Below, piece by piece: positions 10,062-21,404 of a DNA stretch of 64,000 bases. Numbering within the stretch: the first letter of the stretch is position 1; each line of letters starts with the position of its first letter. The notes under the pieces were generated by a model. The model was not told the origin of the DNA, did not search any database, and was given only the letters and a program-made list of their open reading frames with translations. Origin of the DNA: Meghimatium bilineatum (taxonomy: Eukaryota > Mollusca > Gastropoda > Stylommatophora > Philomycidae). The stretch lies in the NCBI GenBank assembly GCA_034231615.1, contig CM067309.1, forward strand, positions 38,967,627 to 39,031,626. Direction: 5' to 3'. Both the position numbers and the translations under genes were made by a program.

Positions 10062-13000
10062 TCACATGAACCTGCCATTGTCATATTTGTGATAGCGAAC
10101 GTGACGTTTTGTACTTGCAGTTCCTTCAGTGGAAGCAGTGTGATCGTTATCAGATTCCTCAATGGGAGTATCACTATTTAAGTCAGAAAGCGGGGAATTA
10201 GGCGTAGTACCTACATTGGTAGCAGTGAGATCGTTATCAGATTCCTCCGTGGGAGTTTCACTATTTACGTTTGAAGACGGGGAATTAGGTGTAGGATCTT
10301 CATTGGTAGCAGTGAGATCGTTATCAGATTCCTCAATGGGAGTTTCACTATTTAAGTCAGAAAGCGGGGAATTAGGTGTAGGATCTTCATTGGTAGCAGT
10401 GAGATCGTTATCAGATTTCTCAATGGGAGTTTCACTATTTACGTTTGAAGACGGGGAATTAGGTGTAGGATCTTCATTGGAAGCAGTGAGATCGTTATCA
10501 GATTCCTCCGTGGGAGTTTCACTATTTACGTTTGAAGACGTTGGATTAGGATTATCTTTACTGCTAGGATTAGGATTATTAGAAGTTTCTATCTCAGAAT
10601 TAGGATTAGCTCTTCTGCTAGAATCAGGATTGTTAGAAGTTAGAGGGGGGTTAGAAAACGTTTCGCTGGAACTAGGAGGATTCGTAGATATTGTAGGCGT
10701 AGAAACAATAGAAGCGTTGTACTCAGGAGGGTTAGAAGAGCTGGAAGGTGTAGAGACATTATCAGACCTTTTAGAGGGCGACTGTTTTGTTGTGTCTGCA
10801 GCAGGACCTGTTGACCTTTTACTATGTCTTGTTGATTTCGAAGCAGGATTTGTCAAAGCTGCAGTAGGATCCGAGAACAGGTCATCTACATTCGTATTCG
10901 ATAAATCAGGATTTATTAAAACGGAGCTAGGATTTGAAATCGCATTATTTGTATCACTAGTTGTATTACTTGAGTCAGGGGAGATGATTCCTATGAGATT
11001 TTCTGCAGTACACTTAGTAGCGCAGTATGCGGCTCCACATACTAGTTCTAGAGCTTTGCATACGCCATTTCCGGTTTCCTGAAGTTCAGTGCTACATGAA
11101 CTTATCTTCTCCTTGCAATCATTCTCACAATTAAGCTGGCAAATACACTGCTTTGCACATAGGCTTTTGCATCTTCCTGTAAACAAATAAGTTCAAAGGT
11201 CATATTAGTTGTAAAATTGATATTGGTAAACTAAAACAACAAATCAACATTGTAGTAGTAGAAAACAAAGACAAACAAATGTTCATAAATAACAAGAAGT
11301 TATAATTTATAGCTGTTTGCAAGAAACACATTTTCCCAGCGTTGTGATGTTCGTCCGTCGTAAACGACGATGACCAAAAACTCAATCATAATAATAATAA
11401 CAATAAGTAATAAAAAAGAATAAAAGTTAATAGTGCACTTTTAAATGACTAACAAGTCCAATGTGGGCACAACATGTTCTTCTACAGAATTGACAATTGT
11501 TGAGGGTGTTTATGGGACGTTGAGATGTTGTTTCTTTCTTTTCTACGTGCCCGCTTCTGTCTTGCAGTATCTTGTCTGGTCTCTTCCGCCGCTAGTGCTT
11601 CCGTTCTAAGGCTGTTACGCCATGCTGTTCTTTTCTGAGGGAGGCTCTCCCAAGCGTGTATAGAGGGCTGTAGATGGATAGATACGACTCCAGTAAGGAA
11701 GGGATTTTACCTACAAAAAACCGTCATTCACCTATTTCCGTTTGCAAATCTCTTATTGATTTTTTTTCTGAGAAAATTGAAGACCTTTTATCTTGAGAAG
11801 TTGCTAACAGGGGGAAAAGGTGAGGGTGGGTGGGGGTGTTATCCACCTTTTGACTACATTGTTAGTACTAAATGTCATTCTCTATTTTGACTACATTACT
11901 AGTACTAAATGTCATTCTCTTATTTGCTACATTACCAGTAACATAGTCATTCTCTTATTTGACTATATTACCAGTACTAAATGTCATTCTCTTATTTGAC
12001 TATATTACCAGTACTAAATGTCATTCTCTTATTTGACTATATTACCAGTACTAAATGTCATTCTCTTATTTGACTATATTACCAGTACTAAATGTCATTC
12101 TCTTATTTGACTACATTACCAGTACTAAATGTCATTCTCTTATTTGACTATATTACCAGTACTAAATGTCATTCTCTTATTTGACTACATTACCAGTACT
12201 AAATGTCATTCTCTTATTTGACTATATTACCAGTACTAAATGTCATTCTCTTATTTGACTATATTACCAGTACTAAATGTCATTCTCTTATTTGACTATA
12301 TTACCAGTACTAAATGTCATTCTCTTATTTGACTATATTACCAGTACTAAATGTCATGTTCTGATTTGCTATGGGGTGTGTTAAACCCTCCCCCAACCAT
12401 TTCACTCTTACCTACTGGTTTATATTCAGGCTGTGTTATTTATGCTTTCATCGGCCAATGAAAAAAAACGCAGCAATAGTTATAGTGGCCTCACACCGTG
12501 ACGTAAACTAGTTTAACACTTCGGCCTGTATAAATAAGACAGGACACACATTATCGGTAACAAGAAAATAACACAACAGTTATCTCCCGACATTTTATTG
12601 AAACTACCCAAAAACAACAATTTTCTAATTCACTTACCATGAAGTGTTGAACAAAGGATATCAAAAATTACCGCCGACTTGCAAGCTTTGAAAGCTGTTT
12701 CACAACCTAAACTACAAGGTTCGTAGCAGTCTAAGGCAAAGGAAGTACTCACAGTCAAAATAGCGACAGCCAATAGAAGAACTGTGTAGAAATGTTTCAG
12801 GAATAAAAATCGATTGATGGAATGATGATAGTTACAATGGATGTTCTATATAAACAGGTGCGTGTTGTTGATGATAATATGAATTATTGCAACAATATTG
12901 AAAATTACGAGGATTATGATGATGATGATGATGATGATGATGAAATAATTACTTTAGCTGTGAGGAGGTAGTTCTTGGCGCATGATGGTGATGAAATAGT

Positions 13001-16000
13001 AGCTCTTGACACATGATGGTGATGAAATAGTAGCTCTTGACACATGATGATGATGAAATAGTAGCTCTTGACCCATGATGATGATGAAATAATAGCTCTT
13101 GACACATGATGATGATGAAATAATAGCTCTTGACACATGATGATGATGAAATAATCCCTGTAACTGAGCATGTAGCTCTTGACACATGATGATGATGAAA
13201 TAATAGCTCTTGACACATGATGATGATGAAATAATAGCTTTTGACACATGATGATGATGAAATAATAGCTCTTGACACATGATGATGATGAAATAATAGC
13301 TCTTGATACATGATGATGATGAAATAATCCCTGTATCTGAGCAGGTGGCTCTCGACAGCCGATATCCTTTTTGACAATTTGCACAGATTCTCAGTTGTGC
13401 AAATGAGGCGACATCCGGACTCATATAAGGTTTCGCGGGAATGGATATTTAAGGTCTCACATCCATGGATATGTAAGGGGTTGGTTTATGGATGCATGCT
13501 TAGTCCCCGTATAGAAGAATTCCAGAGCACCAGTATACCAGGATTACCACTTCCTGCTATGCCAGGGAGATGTGGGGGGGGGGGTACCTCAAGGACATGA
13601 GAACCTCCAAATGCCGTTGAAGACGCTAGGAACGAAATGTGAACCCTCACTGGAAAGTTCGCGAGGAGGACTGAGACGCAAAGTTATTACAGCAATGTTT
13701 AGCAACACAAATATATCGTTGCCATATACGGCATAGTGCTTTTGTTTGGTCATTGCAACTGGTAGGCACATAGCACCTACAGAAAGAGCGCAAATAGCTT
13801 TTGTTCTGAGGTCGGTGTTATGACAGACGAATACCAAAGCGATTACATGTCTAAAAAAATGTCTAGACTACTAGGAACTGTGTCCCTGTAGTCCGTGACG
13901 GTGACCGAACGTATAGGGTAAATATATATCTAGATCACTATTAAGCGCAAAGATGCTAAACCAAGAAATAGAAACAGTATTGAAATCTAGTCCCAATAAC
14001 AAATCACCAGGAGAAGACGGTATAACTAGCGAAGCGATAAGAACATGCAAGTAAACAGGGGTGAAATGGCTAGCGAGGCTATTCAAAATATCATGTGAAG
14101 AAAGAAGAATATCAGAAGATTGGCAAAACTCAAAAATAGTACGAATATGGAAGAACAAAGGAAACAAAAGAGAATGTGAATCGTACAGAGGTATCTCCCT
14201 ACTATGTCACACAGGCAAAATATATGCTAAAATATTAGAAATACATCTAAGATACATCACAGACCCACAACTGAGCTCCTCCCAGTTCAGATTCAGCAGA
14301 GGAGTAAGTTGTACAAGTACTCTTTTTCCCTTGAGACAACTAAGTGAAAAACCACTAGAATATGATCAAGAACTAAACACAATATTCATAGACCAGGAAA
14401 AAGCATTTGATATAGTCAATATAAATGCTTTTAGGGGCAACGTTAGAAAACTACGAAATCAGAGTTGACAAAGTTTACTAAGAACTAACGACTGAATGAC
14501 TTCATCTTTGGAAACAAAATCAGGAATAAGAAAAGGATGTGTGCTCTCACCTATACTTTTTAACATATACATGGACAGAGTAACAATAGAATCCCAAAAC
14601 AAAAAAGTAAACAGTACAGTAATAAGAGAAGAATCTGAAGAGGAATTAAACAACACAATCAACGAATTGTTATTTGCTGATGATCAATGCCTTATCTACG
14701 GAGAGGAACAGCAGTAACAAAATCACATTAATGCACTCACGACAACATGCATCATAAAAATCGTGAAGATAAATACGTAGAAAACAAAAGTAACGAAAAT
14801 CAACAAGTCACTAAATCCAGTGAACATAACAAGGCTAAAGTGAAAGAAAAACCTCTGAATTTAAAGACCTGGGAAGTATATTCACAGATAACGGAAAATT
14901 AGACAGAGAGATCGAGACAAGATGCCAGAAAGTAAACATAGTGACATTTCACCATTACTGCTCAACCCAAAGATCAAGATGGAAGTCAAGAGACAGATGA
15001 TAAACATTATTTTTATGCCAACACTCCGCTATCAATACCAGATATGAACGCTGACAGCAACCCAGCAGAGAAAACTTAAAACATTTATCTATACGCTGTA
15101 TCCCTTGTTTGCCTTGCAGCGTCAGGGGTGGAAGAGTTCTCTGGAGATGGCATTCTTGTGCGCTGTTTGTAAGCTTGTTCCTGTGGCTTCTTTGATTTCT
15201 GTGATCCATCTTTTACATGGTCTGCCTCTGGCTTTATAACCGTTATGTCTATGTGTCATGGCCATTTGTGGCATGCTATATGTCGGTAGTCTGGAAGCGT
15301 GTGAAAACCACTTGATCTGCTGTCTTTTGATGTGTTCCAATACTGGTATTATTTTGGTTATCTGTCTGATGTTATCGTTTCTTATAATAATAGTCTTGTA
15401 TAATGCAACTTTAGTGTCTATGTTTACATTTTTGTTCTTGAAAATACGTGTCATCTGTCCTAGGATCTAGTATGTTTTGTTGCATCTATTTTGTATCTCT
15501 TTACTGGTTTTCCCTTCACTCGATATAATGCTTCCTAAGTAAGTGAACTCATTTACTTGTTTAAGGTGTTTATCATCGATGGAGATAGTGATATTTCTTT
15601 CTTTCTTTGCTATTGCCATTATTTCAGTCTTTTCACTATTAATCTTCAAGTTGAATTTTTGACATGTTGTGTGGAGTTTGTTCATATGGTCTTGCAACTG
15701 TTCTTCTGATGTCGCTATTAGTACTTGGTCGTCTGCAAAGAGTAGTTCGTTCAATTTGTCTTTTAACTTAAAACATGTGAGATGAAATTCCTGAAAAACA
15801 CCGCAAGAGTGACCAAACTAGACAAAATGAGAAATCATGAAATCAGGAGAAGAATCGGTATAAGAAAATGCACAGAATACATGGAGAAACAACAAATGAA
15901 ATGGTTTGGACACCTTATGAGAATGAACCATAACCAACTTTAGCTGGGAACAAGAACATATAACATAAGAAGATCCGGATACAAGGTCAGAGGAAGACCT

Positions 16001-16952
16001 AGAACAAGATGGATAGAAAACATCAGGACAACTCTGAACAAATACGGATTCAATGCAAGCAAGGCGACACATATGGCCTTGGATAGACAACTAAAGCTCT
16101 CAATCACCATTAAACGGCAAGTGTGGATATTCTGACCATCATCCACCTGGGGATAGACAATAGACAATCTCATAATCTACAAAAAGTGAACTTAGCAAAG
16201 ATATCAGAGTATCTACAAATGTTGAACTTGATAAAGATATCTGATTCTCCATAAATGTTGAACTTAATAAAGATATCAGATTCTCTATAAATGTACACGA
16301 TTAAGTTTATCACAGAATTTACAATTATTATAATTTATAGAAAAAACTTCAGATATCATTTTATCCAGGAATTATTCTCAAACTCCCGCTATATCTCTTG
16401 TAACATGACCATGGTCAGTGCAAGATTTACGTATAAGCTACACAAACTATAGCTTAGGACTGCCACTTTTCTGAACAATTGCCATATATACTTAAATATA
16501 TTGCAGCATTATTTGTCCCAATGCCACACGTCCGGAAAGCTTAGGGTATTGGTCATGTGACGTATTCCTTCCAGAACGTTGTCTTCCCAATGAACTCTCT
16601 GAACCTCTCTCTGTCTTGGGCGATGTGGCTTGCATTTTCTAGCGATGTATTCATATTATCTTTAATGTCGTCAGTTCATCGTCTTCTTGATCGTTGTCTT
16701 AGGGTCTTATCAAGTCTAAATCCGGTGCTGACGATGGTCGTACTAGATTTCCAGCAGGATGTAGTCCAGGGAATGGAAATGCACTGTCTGCGTTTTATTT
16801 ATGTCAAAGGTCCGACACAGCCGTCTTTGGTAGAAATTTCAGATATAAAACTGGTCTACAGCAGAAAACTCTTTATATATTGTATACAAAAATTCATCAC
16901 AGAAATCACACACACAAACTTTGAATAAACGAGCTATGCACCTACCTTTCAT
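10062..16952 (-). CDS. Gene 1: secreted 16-cysteine protein with acidic repeat tail
   Basis: The proposed coding exons on the minus strand are 16946-16952 (ATGAAAG), 12638-12781 and 10062-11176, joined by two phase-1 introns. They give about 421 residues. Residues 1-18 (MKVLLLAVAILTVSTSFA) are a textbook signal peptide. Sixteen cysteines follow with spacing 3-3-6-9-6-3-3-1-3-3-6-11-6-4-3, matching genes 2 and 3 except at one position. The remaining 290 or so residues are low complexity: Asn/Pro/Ser/Thr-rich, then five copies of a repeat of about 28 residues containing SETPTEESDNDLTATNEDP, giving an acidic tail. It ends in a short basic segment. The function is unknown; a secreted, probably disulfide-bonded head with a disordered tail is seen directly. 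Exon 1 is chosen because it yields the same M-K-x start as the paralogs. That exon is the least certain part, since it is 4.2 kb away and only 7 nt long. Confidence 0.72.
11345..11400. repeat. Short dispersed repeat end (GTTCGTCCGTCGTAA)
   Basis: The same block, followed by a GA/TGA-rich simple repeat, occurs at 39846. It is probably the end of a transposable element in intron 2 of gene 1. Confidence 0.4.
11840..12360. repeat. 37-bp minisatellite in intron 2 of gene 1
   Basis: About 14 copies of a 37-bp unit (core TATATTACCAGTACTAAATG) are highly homogeneous in the centre. The flanking words (TTAGTACTAAATGTCATT) resemble part of the TIR element at 40665 and the array at 43140. Confidence 0.9.
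12455..12545 (+). promoter_or_regulatory. Promoter-like cluster (CCAAT, CRE-like, TATA)
   Basis: GGCCAATG, then CCGTGACGTAA, then TGTATAAATAAGAC occur in that order over 90 bp on the plus strand. The order and spacing resemble a Pol II core promoter, but no plus-strand gene follows, since the next coding sequence is antisense. A similar set recurs twice at 22255-22430, so it may belong to a mobile element. Confidence 0.3.
12915..13340. repeat. 31-bp minisatellite (TGATGATGATG containing)
   Basis: About 12 copies of a 31-bp unit (core TAGCTCTTGACACATGATGA) lie in intron 1 of gene 1. Two positions keep a longer form with CCCTGTAACTGAGCA. Related sequence lies at 29080-29570 near gene 2. Confidence 0.9.
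13379..13935. other. Intronic stretch without recognised features
   Basis: This is unique-looking DNA with a short G run at 13574-13582. Short open frames on both strands show no recognisable domain. Confidence 0.3.
13935..16290 (+). mobile_element. LY LINE, longest copy, interrupted by LX
   Basis: This is the most complete LY element here. It reads through successive RT motifs in broken frames: SPNNKSPGEDGITSEAI, a SYRGISLL segment, FIDQEKAFDIVN (the DxxxAFD box, altered to DQEKAFD), SGIRKGCVLSPILFNIYMD, then ELLFADDQ (the FADD box). It continues with the C-terminal region after 15777 (GRPRTRWIENIR). The catalytic Asp pair FADD is kept, but stops and frameshifts make it inactive. At 15085-15764 an LX element is inserted in reverse. 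The 3' part (16190-16290) holds three copies of an ATAAAGATATCAGATTCTC-type unit. It lies in intron 1 of gene 1. Confidence 0.88.
15085..15764 (-). mobile_element. LX LINE inserted in LY, with 12-bp target-site duplication
   Basis: Minus-strand sequence from the ELLFADDQVLIA box to the C-terminus (ARGRPCKRWITEIKEA) and the ATAGATAA tail is present. The 12-bp direct repeat AACTTAAAACAT lies at 15073-15084 and 15765-15776, and removing the insert restores the LY sequence. The copy is 5' truncated at the FADD box. Relative to the copy at 4025 it also lacks about 125 bp, the SLCYQCQTW to SLRDRIK segment. Confidence 0.92.
16550..16740 (-). mobile_element. LV LINE C-terminal fragment
   Basis: The minus strand reads RSRRRWTDDIKDN, then AQDRERFREFIGKTTFWK, a typical end of a non-LTR polymerase ORF. 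The copy at 57480-58070 has the related AQNRGVFVESIRNATFWK. Confidence 0.6.
16735..16830 (-). repeat. Repeat family A, partial
   Basis: About 95 bp match the central part of family A (TTTCCAGCAGGATGTAGTCC and the GTCCGACACA block). They directly follow the LV fragment. Confidence 0.7.
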
Positions 16953-17029
16953 GTTGATTCGTGGGGAGTCCGACTCAGTCAGTTATCAGCTGTAATAGGA
17001 AGTTTGTAAACTTAAACCGTCACATTTGT

Positions 17030-17050
17030 CCCTAGTTAATATACCCAAGA
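17030..17050 (-). promoter_or_regulatory. TATA-like element of gene 1
   Basis: GGTATATTAACTAGG on the minus strand lies about 90 bp upstream of the proposed ATG at 16952, the same distance as the clear TATA boxes of genes 2 and 3. It is a weaker match than TATAAATAG. Confidence 0.4.
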
Positions 17051-17484
17051 AACGGGATCACAGTTCTCCTAACGATCATCTGATTAATTACGTGATCGTA
17101 TTTTGCATAAATTTGATAGTAATATTAAGTTCAACATTCATGTTCTCATCGATGAGGCATAATTGTAACTATTTGTAAATAACTTCCTGTTGTAGTATGA
17201 TATATATTAATATTTATGGCATCTCTGGTGGTGTCGTTTATCACGATATGGCAATATATCTGATATGGTGTAGTTTATGAAGAGAAGTTTAATTGGTCTC
17301 GACGTAGTTTGTGTTGGTTGTGGTGGTTTTTAATTGAAGTAGGAGTCCCAACATGTCGGTTTGCTCGTTAACGACACGTTTAGTAATAATTGGTTACATG
17401 TTCGTTGTGATTGGTTTAGTTTAGAGGTCTCAGACTATTCAGTTTATATGTTGAGACTAGGAAACAGTGTGATGAAGTTTTTTA

Positions 17485-17625
17485 CTCAATGGATACACAC
17501 ACAAAAGTACTAGAAAAACGATGCTTCGACTTCAAGGATTTTATCAAGAGCTCATCCACGATATAACAAGAGACCTTTTGGTCGAAACATCGATTTTCGT
17601 TTGTTATTCGTGTATCCAACGATTA
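17485..17625. repeat. Imperfect inverted repeat, Penelope-like end motif
   Basis: GGATACACACACAAAAGTAC...CGATGCTTCGAC pairs imperfectly with GTCGAAACATCG...CGTGTATCC about 50 bp away. GGTCGAAACATCGATT-type words are common at ends of Penelope-like retroelements. Similar words occur at about 44915 (reverse) and 55285. Confidence 0.35.
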
Positions 17626-18124
17626 AGAAAACTTCAGCACTATTTTCCGAGTTTCGTCTGATCGATTTCAGTTTTGATAAGCTATTACCTATTATCATTT
17701 TATCTGGGACAGTCCCAGTTTTTAGTGATAGAACATTGTGCCGGCGTCTCAGTTATATTCTTTTTGGCACTTACACGCTCAGATTTCTCCCTCCTAACCA
17801 TCAACAGCAAAAATGTATAAATACATAAATTTTAGAAACAAACCAGTATTACGTAAACAATTTTTCCCTAAAACATCACATACCAAATTCGCATACCAAT
17901 TGTTTAACTTATTACTAACCTAACCATTAACCCAAACTTAATTTTTTTCCATCTAAATCAAGATAACGAAACTACTGAACATTTACTGCCTTACTATTAG
18001 CTTAACCATTAACCTATACTTCAATTTGTTTTAAAATTCTACATGACGAAGCCACTTACCACTTACTTCTTAATTATTAACCTAGTCATTAACCCAAATT
18101 TCAAAGATGTTCAAATTTCAAAGA

Positions 18125-18830
18125 TGTTGATTGTCTCTGAGTCATGAGATGACATTGTTTCTGAGTCATGAGATGACATTGTTACTGAGTCATGAGATGA
18201 CATCGTTTCTGAGTCATGAGATGACGTTGTTTCTGAGTCATGAGATGACATTGTTACTGAGTCATGTGATGACATTGTTACTGAGTCATGAGATGACATC
18301 GTTTCTGAGTCATGAGAGGACATTGTTTCTGAGTCATGAGATGACATTGTTTCTGAGTCATGAGATGACATCGTTTCTGAGTCATGAGATGACATCGTTA
18401 CTGAGTCATGAGATGACATTGTTACTGAGTCATGAGATGACATCGTTTCTGAGTCATGATATGTCATCGTTTCTGAGTCATGAGATGACATTGTTTCTGA
18501 GTCATGAGATGACATTGTTTCTGAGTCATGAGATGACATTGTTACTGAGTCATGAGATGACATTGTTTCTGACTCATGAGATGACATTGTTACTGAGTCA
18601 TGAGATGACATTGCTACTGAGTCATGAGATGACATTGTTACTGAGTCATGAGATGACATCGTTTCTGAGTCATGAGATGACATCGTTACTGAGTCATGAG
18701 ATGACATTGTTTCCGAGTCATGATATGACATCGTTACTGAGTCATGAGATGACATTGTTTCCGAGTCATGATATGGCATTGTTACTGAGTCATGAGATGA
18801 CATTGTTTCTGAGTCATGAGATGACTGATG
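18125..18830. repeat. 24-bp minisatellite
   Basis: About 29 copies of a 24-bp unit (TGAGTCATGAGATGACATTG plus 4) are present. Because 24 is a multiple of 3, both strands stay open for 230 codons or more (SHDSETMS and LSHEMTLF repeats). Neither is likely coding. Confidence 0.92.
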
Positions 18831-18884
18831 AGTCCAGTCTGGGCTCTGAATTACCTGTTAAAATGTGAGCAGGAATGTCGTAGG

Positions 18885-19130
18885 TATTGAGATGCCTGAT
18901 TAGTCCAGTCATGAGATGACTGATTAGTCCAGTCATGAGATGACTGATTAGTCCAGTCATGAGATGACTGATTAGTCCAGTCATGAGATGACTGATTAGT
19001 CCAGTCATGTGATGACTGATTAGTCCAGTCATGAGATGACTGATTAGTCCAGTCATGTGATGACTGATTAGTCCAGTCATGAGATGACTGATTAGTCCAG
19101 TCATGTGATGACTGATTAGTCCAGTCATGT
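18885..19130. repeat. Second 24-bp minisatellite sharing GTCATGAGATGAC
   Basis: About ten copies of a different 24-bp unit (GACTGATTAGTCCAGTCATG) lie immediately beside the previous array. Both share the GTCATGAGATGAC word. Confidence 0.9.
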
Positions 19131-19136
19131 GGTAAC

Positions 19137-19420
19137 TTCTTTTTCTTCTGCGTTCGTTCTCAAACTCTTGCAGAATGTAGCAGCATGTAGTCCGGAGAAC
19201 GGAATGCGTTGTGTCATGGTTTACAGCATTACTGCGAAATCTGCGCCTTTCGGCCGGACACATCCGACTTCAGCATGGTTTTGGGTTACTGACCCTAAAT
19301 GGGATAGCACAGCCACCTACATCACATAACCTCCTTAGTCGTCTTTTACGACATGCGTGGAAGGTAAACAGTTTTGCTAATCTTTGCTCCCCTTTCGGTC
19401 CCCGGTAACACACGGACGGA
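19137..19420 (-). repeat. Repeat family B copy
   Basis: A full-length match to 2145-2440 is present. It interrupts the flank of the 24-bp array: after it, GATGAGGTAACTGATGAGTC resumes array-like sequence. It therefore probably inserted into the array. Confidence 0.85.
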
Positions 19421-19654
19421 TGAGGTAACTGATGAGTCATGTCCGGGCTCTGAATTACCTTTTGAAATGTCAGCAGGAATGTCGTAGGTATTGAGATGAA
19501 GCAAAAATTCCTGATCTCCTCTTTCGTTTTTGTATCTTTTGAATCGTCATTAATGTTGTACCCTGTTGAAAATTGTTAATACATGCTCAAATCTGACTGT
19601 TCCAGGATGGACGGGCCAGAGCTTTGCTTTCACAGGAGCGTGGTTAAATCATGC

Positions 19655-20112
19655 AGTGCCTGATAGAAAGCTCCAAGTAGTTCTTGCAGCGTTTCTTCTT
19701 GCCTCTGATAGAAAGCTCCAAGTAGTCCTTGCAGCGTTTCCTCTTGCCTCTGATAGAAAGCTCCAAGTAGTCCTTGCAGCGTTTCCTCTTGCCTCTGATA
19801 GAAAGCTCCAAGTAGTCCTTGCAGCGTTTCCTCTTGCCTCTGATAGAAAGCTCCAAGTAGTCCTTGCAGCGTTTCCTCTTGCCTCTGATAGAAAGCTCCA
19901 AGTAGTCCTTGCAGCGTTTCTTCTTGCCTCTGATAGAAAGCTCCAAGTAGTCCTTGCAGCGTTTCTTCTTGCCTCTGATAGAAAGCTCCAAGTAGTCCTT
20001 GCAGCGTTTCTTCTTGCCTCTGATAGAAAGCTCAAAGTAGTCCTTGCAGCGTTTCCTCTTGCCTCTGATAGAAAGCTCCAAGTAGTCCTTGCAGCGTGTC
20101 TTATTGCCTCTT
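19655..20112. repeat. 45-bp minisatellite
   Basis: Ten nearly identical copies of a 45-bp unit (start GATAGAAAGCTCCAAGTAGT) are present. Open frames in several phases on both strands result from a unit divisible by three. Confidence 0.92.
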
Positions 20113-20288
20113 CTTGAACGCTTTCCTATACACATTTCACCATATAACAATCTCTTTGGAAAATGTAATCATTTTTGACATATCTTGACATTCTTGACAT
20201 ATCTATGCAATAATTTTCTATTTTCTTAAGCATATTTAGCTCTTTCATACCGAGCAGATGATTTGTTCATTTTATCTGCGCCTTCAAC

Positions 20289-20335
20289 AACAGTGTGTGT
20301 GTGTGAGTGAGTGCGTACGTACGTGCGTACTTACG
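20289..20335. repeat. GT/GTAC microsatellite
   Basis: A short GTGTGTGTGAGTGAGTGCGT run merges into GTAC repeats. Confidence 0.7.
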
Positions 20336-20419
20336 GATTAAAATGTCCCCAGTACACAAAATGCATTGTGTCCAGACAGACAGGGTCAAAAAGCGTTCAG
20401 AAAGTCATTGATATAATTG

Positions 20420-20790
20420 TTCGTCTTCTTCCTCTTCTGCTACATTCGCTCTCTGATAACCAACACAAAAGTTCGTGTCATTTCTGCCGAGGAGAGTGAA
20501 GTACGTTGTGCTGCTAGTTGGATATGCGTTATTTTGCTCCTTCCGCCCAAGCACATCCATTTTCGGCATGAGCATCCATGTATTTTGGTTTCAGTCATAT
20601 GTACGCAATCCATCTCAATTCCTGCAGTGTGTATCATCCATAACACGTTACTCCGTAACTTCAAACGATAATCCCCAGGGATCACCGAAAAATAACCGCT
20701 TTGTAAACATAACATCACGAGCTGGATTCAAACCCGCGATCTCTTAATCACAAGGTTTGCGGCTTAACTACTATGCATGGGAGATCCGCT
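20420..20790 (-). mobile_element. S1 SINE with tRNA-like head and shared tail module
   Basis: On the minus strand the head (20790 downward) shows CCCATGCATAGTAGTTAAGC (A-box region) and GGGTTTGAATCC (B box), as in the clean S1 copy at 56059. It then has GGATTATCGTTTGAAGTTAC, shared with that copy. The last 165 bp (20590-20425) carry a GGATGTGCTTGGGC...GGCAGAAATGACACGAAC module ending in GAAGAAGACGAAC, which resembles the ends of families A and B. It is therefore either a composite SINE or two adjacent elements. Confidence 0.75.
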
Positions 20791-20879
20791 ATACAGACAT
20801 ATATTAGACAGACCGTTGATAGATTAGATCTATAGATACAGATAGAATAGATTAATCGATAAATACTACATTCACAGCT

Positions 20880-21115
20880 GGACAGACAGATATACATCAA
20901 TCAATCAATCAATAAACCCATAACCCTTCAGGGTCGTAGGGGTGCCACATTGGATGCTTCAGCACACAGAGTCCTCCAGCGAATTATATCGTCAGCGATG
21001 CGGATGAGTGTGAAAATATCTAGTCCTGTCCATTCCTTGATGTTGTCTGTCCATAACTTTATTTGGCCTCCTCTGCTTCTTCCACCCTTGACAGTTCCCT
21101 GCAGTATTACATACA
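20880..21115 (-). mobile_element. LT LINE C-terminus with TGAT tail
   Basis: Reversed, it reads QGTVKGGRSRGGQIKLWTDN, then IKEWTGLDIF and IADDIIRWRTLCAEASNVAP, ending with a stop. This is the classic end of a non-LTR polymerase ORF. A GATTGATTGATTGATG tail lies at 20898-20913. Confidence 0.75.
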
Positions 21116-21214
21116 GATATACATACAGACAGACAAATAATAGACCAGACTAAATGCACTTTTAAAACAAAGTTATCCATAAACACATTACAAATGCATG
21201 GGGCAATTGGATTT

Positions 21215-21265
21215 TTTAATTTTTTTAATTTAAAAAAAAAAAATTAAAATTTTTTTTTTTTGCGC
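21215..21265. repeat. A/T-only inverted repeat
   Basis: A run of T, then A, then T homopolymers (TTAATTTAAAAAAAAAAAATTAAA) could form a hairpin. It may be a pair of poly(A) tails in opposite orientation. Confidence 0.5.
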
Positions 21266-21404
21266 AATAGTGGTGTGTTGATAACAACATTTCAAACGGC
21301 GAAACAAAAATAAGGCATCTCCATCAGCAATCTAAACTAAAAACCGCGAAAATATATAATACTCGATTTGTTTTGATCCCGTCGGGATCCGGTTATATTA
21401 TTGT

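Noticed and set aside
10162-11082. 306-codon plus-strand frame
   Set aside because: It is exactly antisense to the last exon of gene 1 and reflects its codon composition. Gene 1 has splice sites, a signal peptide and paralogs; this frame has none.
18111-18868. Open frames of 230-245 codons on both strands
   Set aside because: They are products of a 24-bp tandem repeat without stops; the two strands are equally open, there is no signal peptide and no splice context.
19566-20150. Overlapping frames on both strands
   Set aside because: A 45-bp array with units divisible by three; no independent support.
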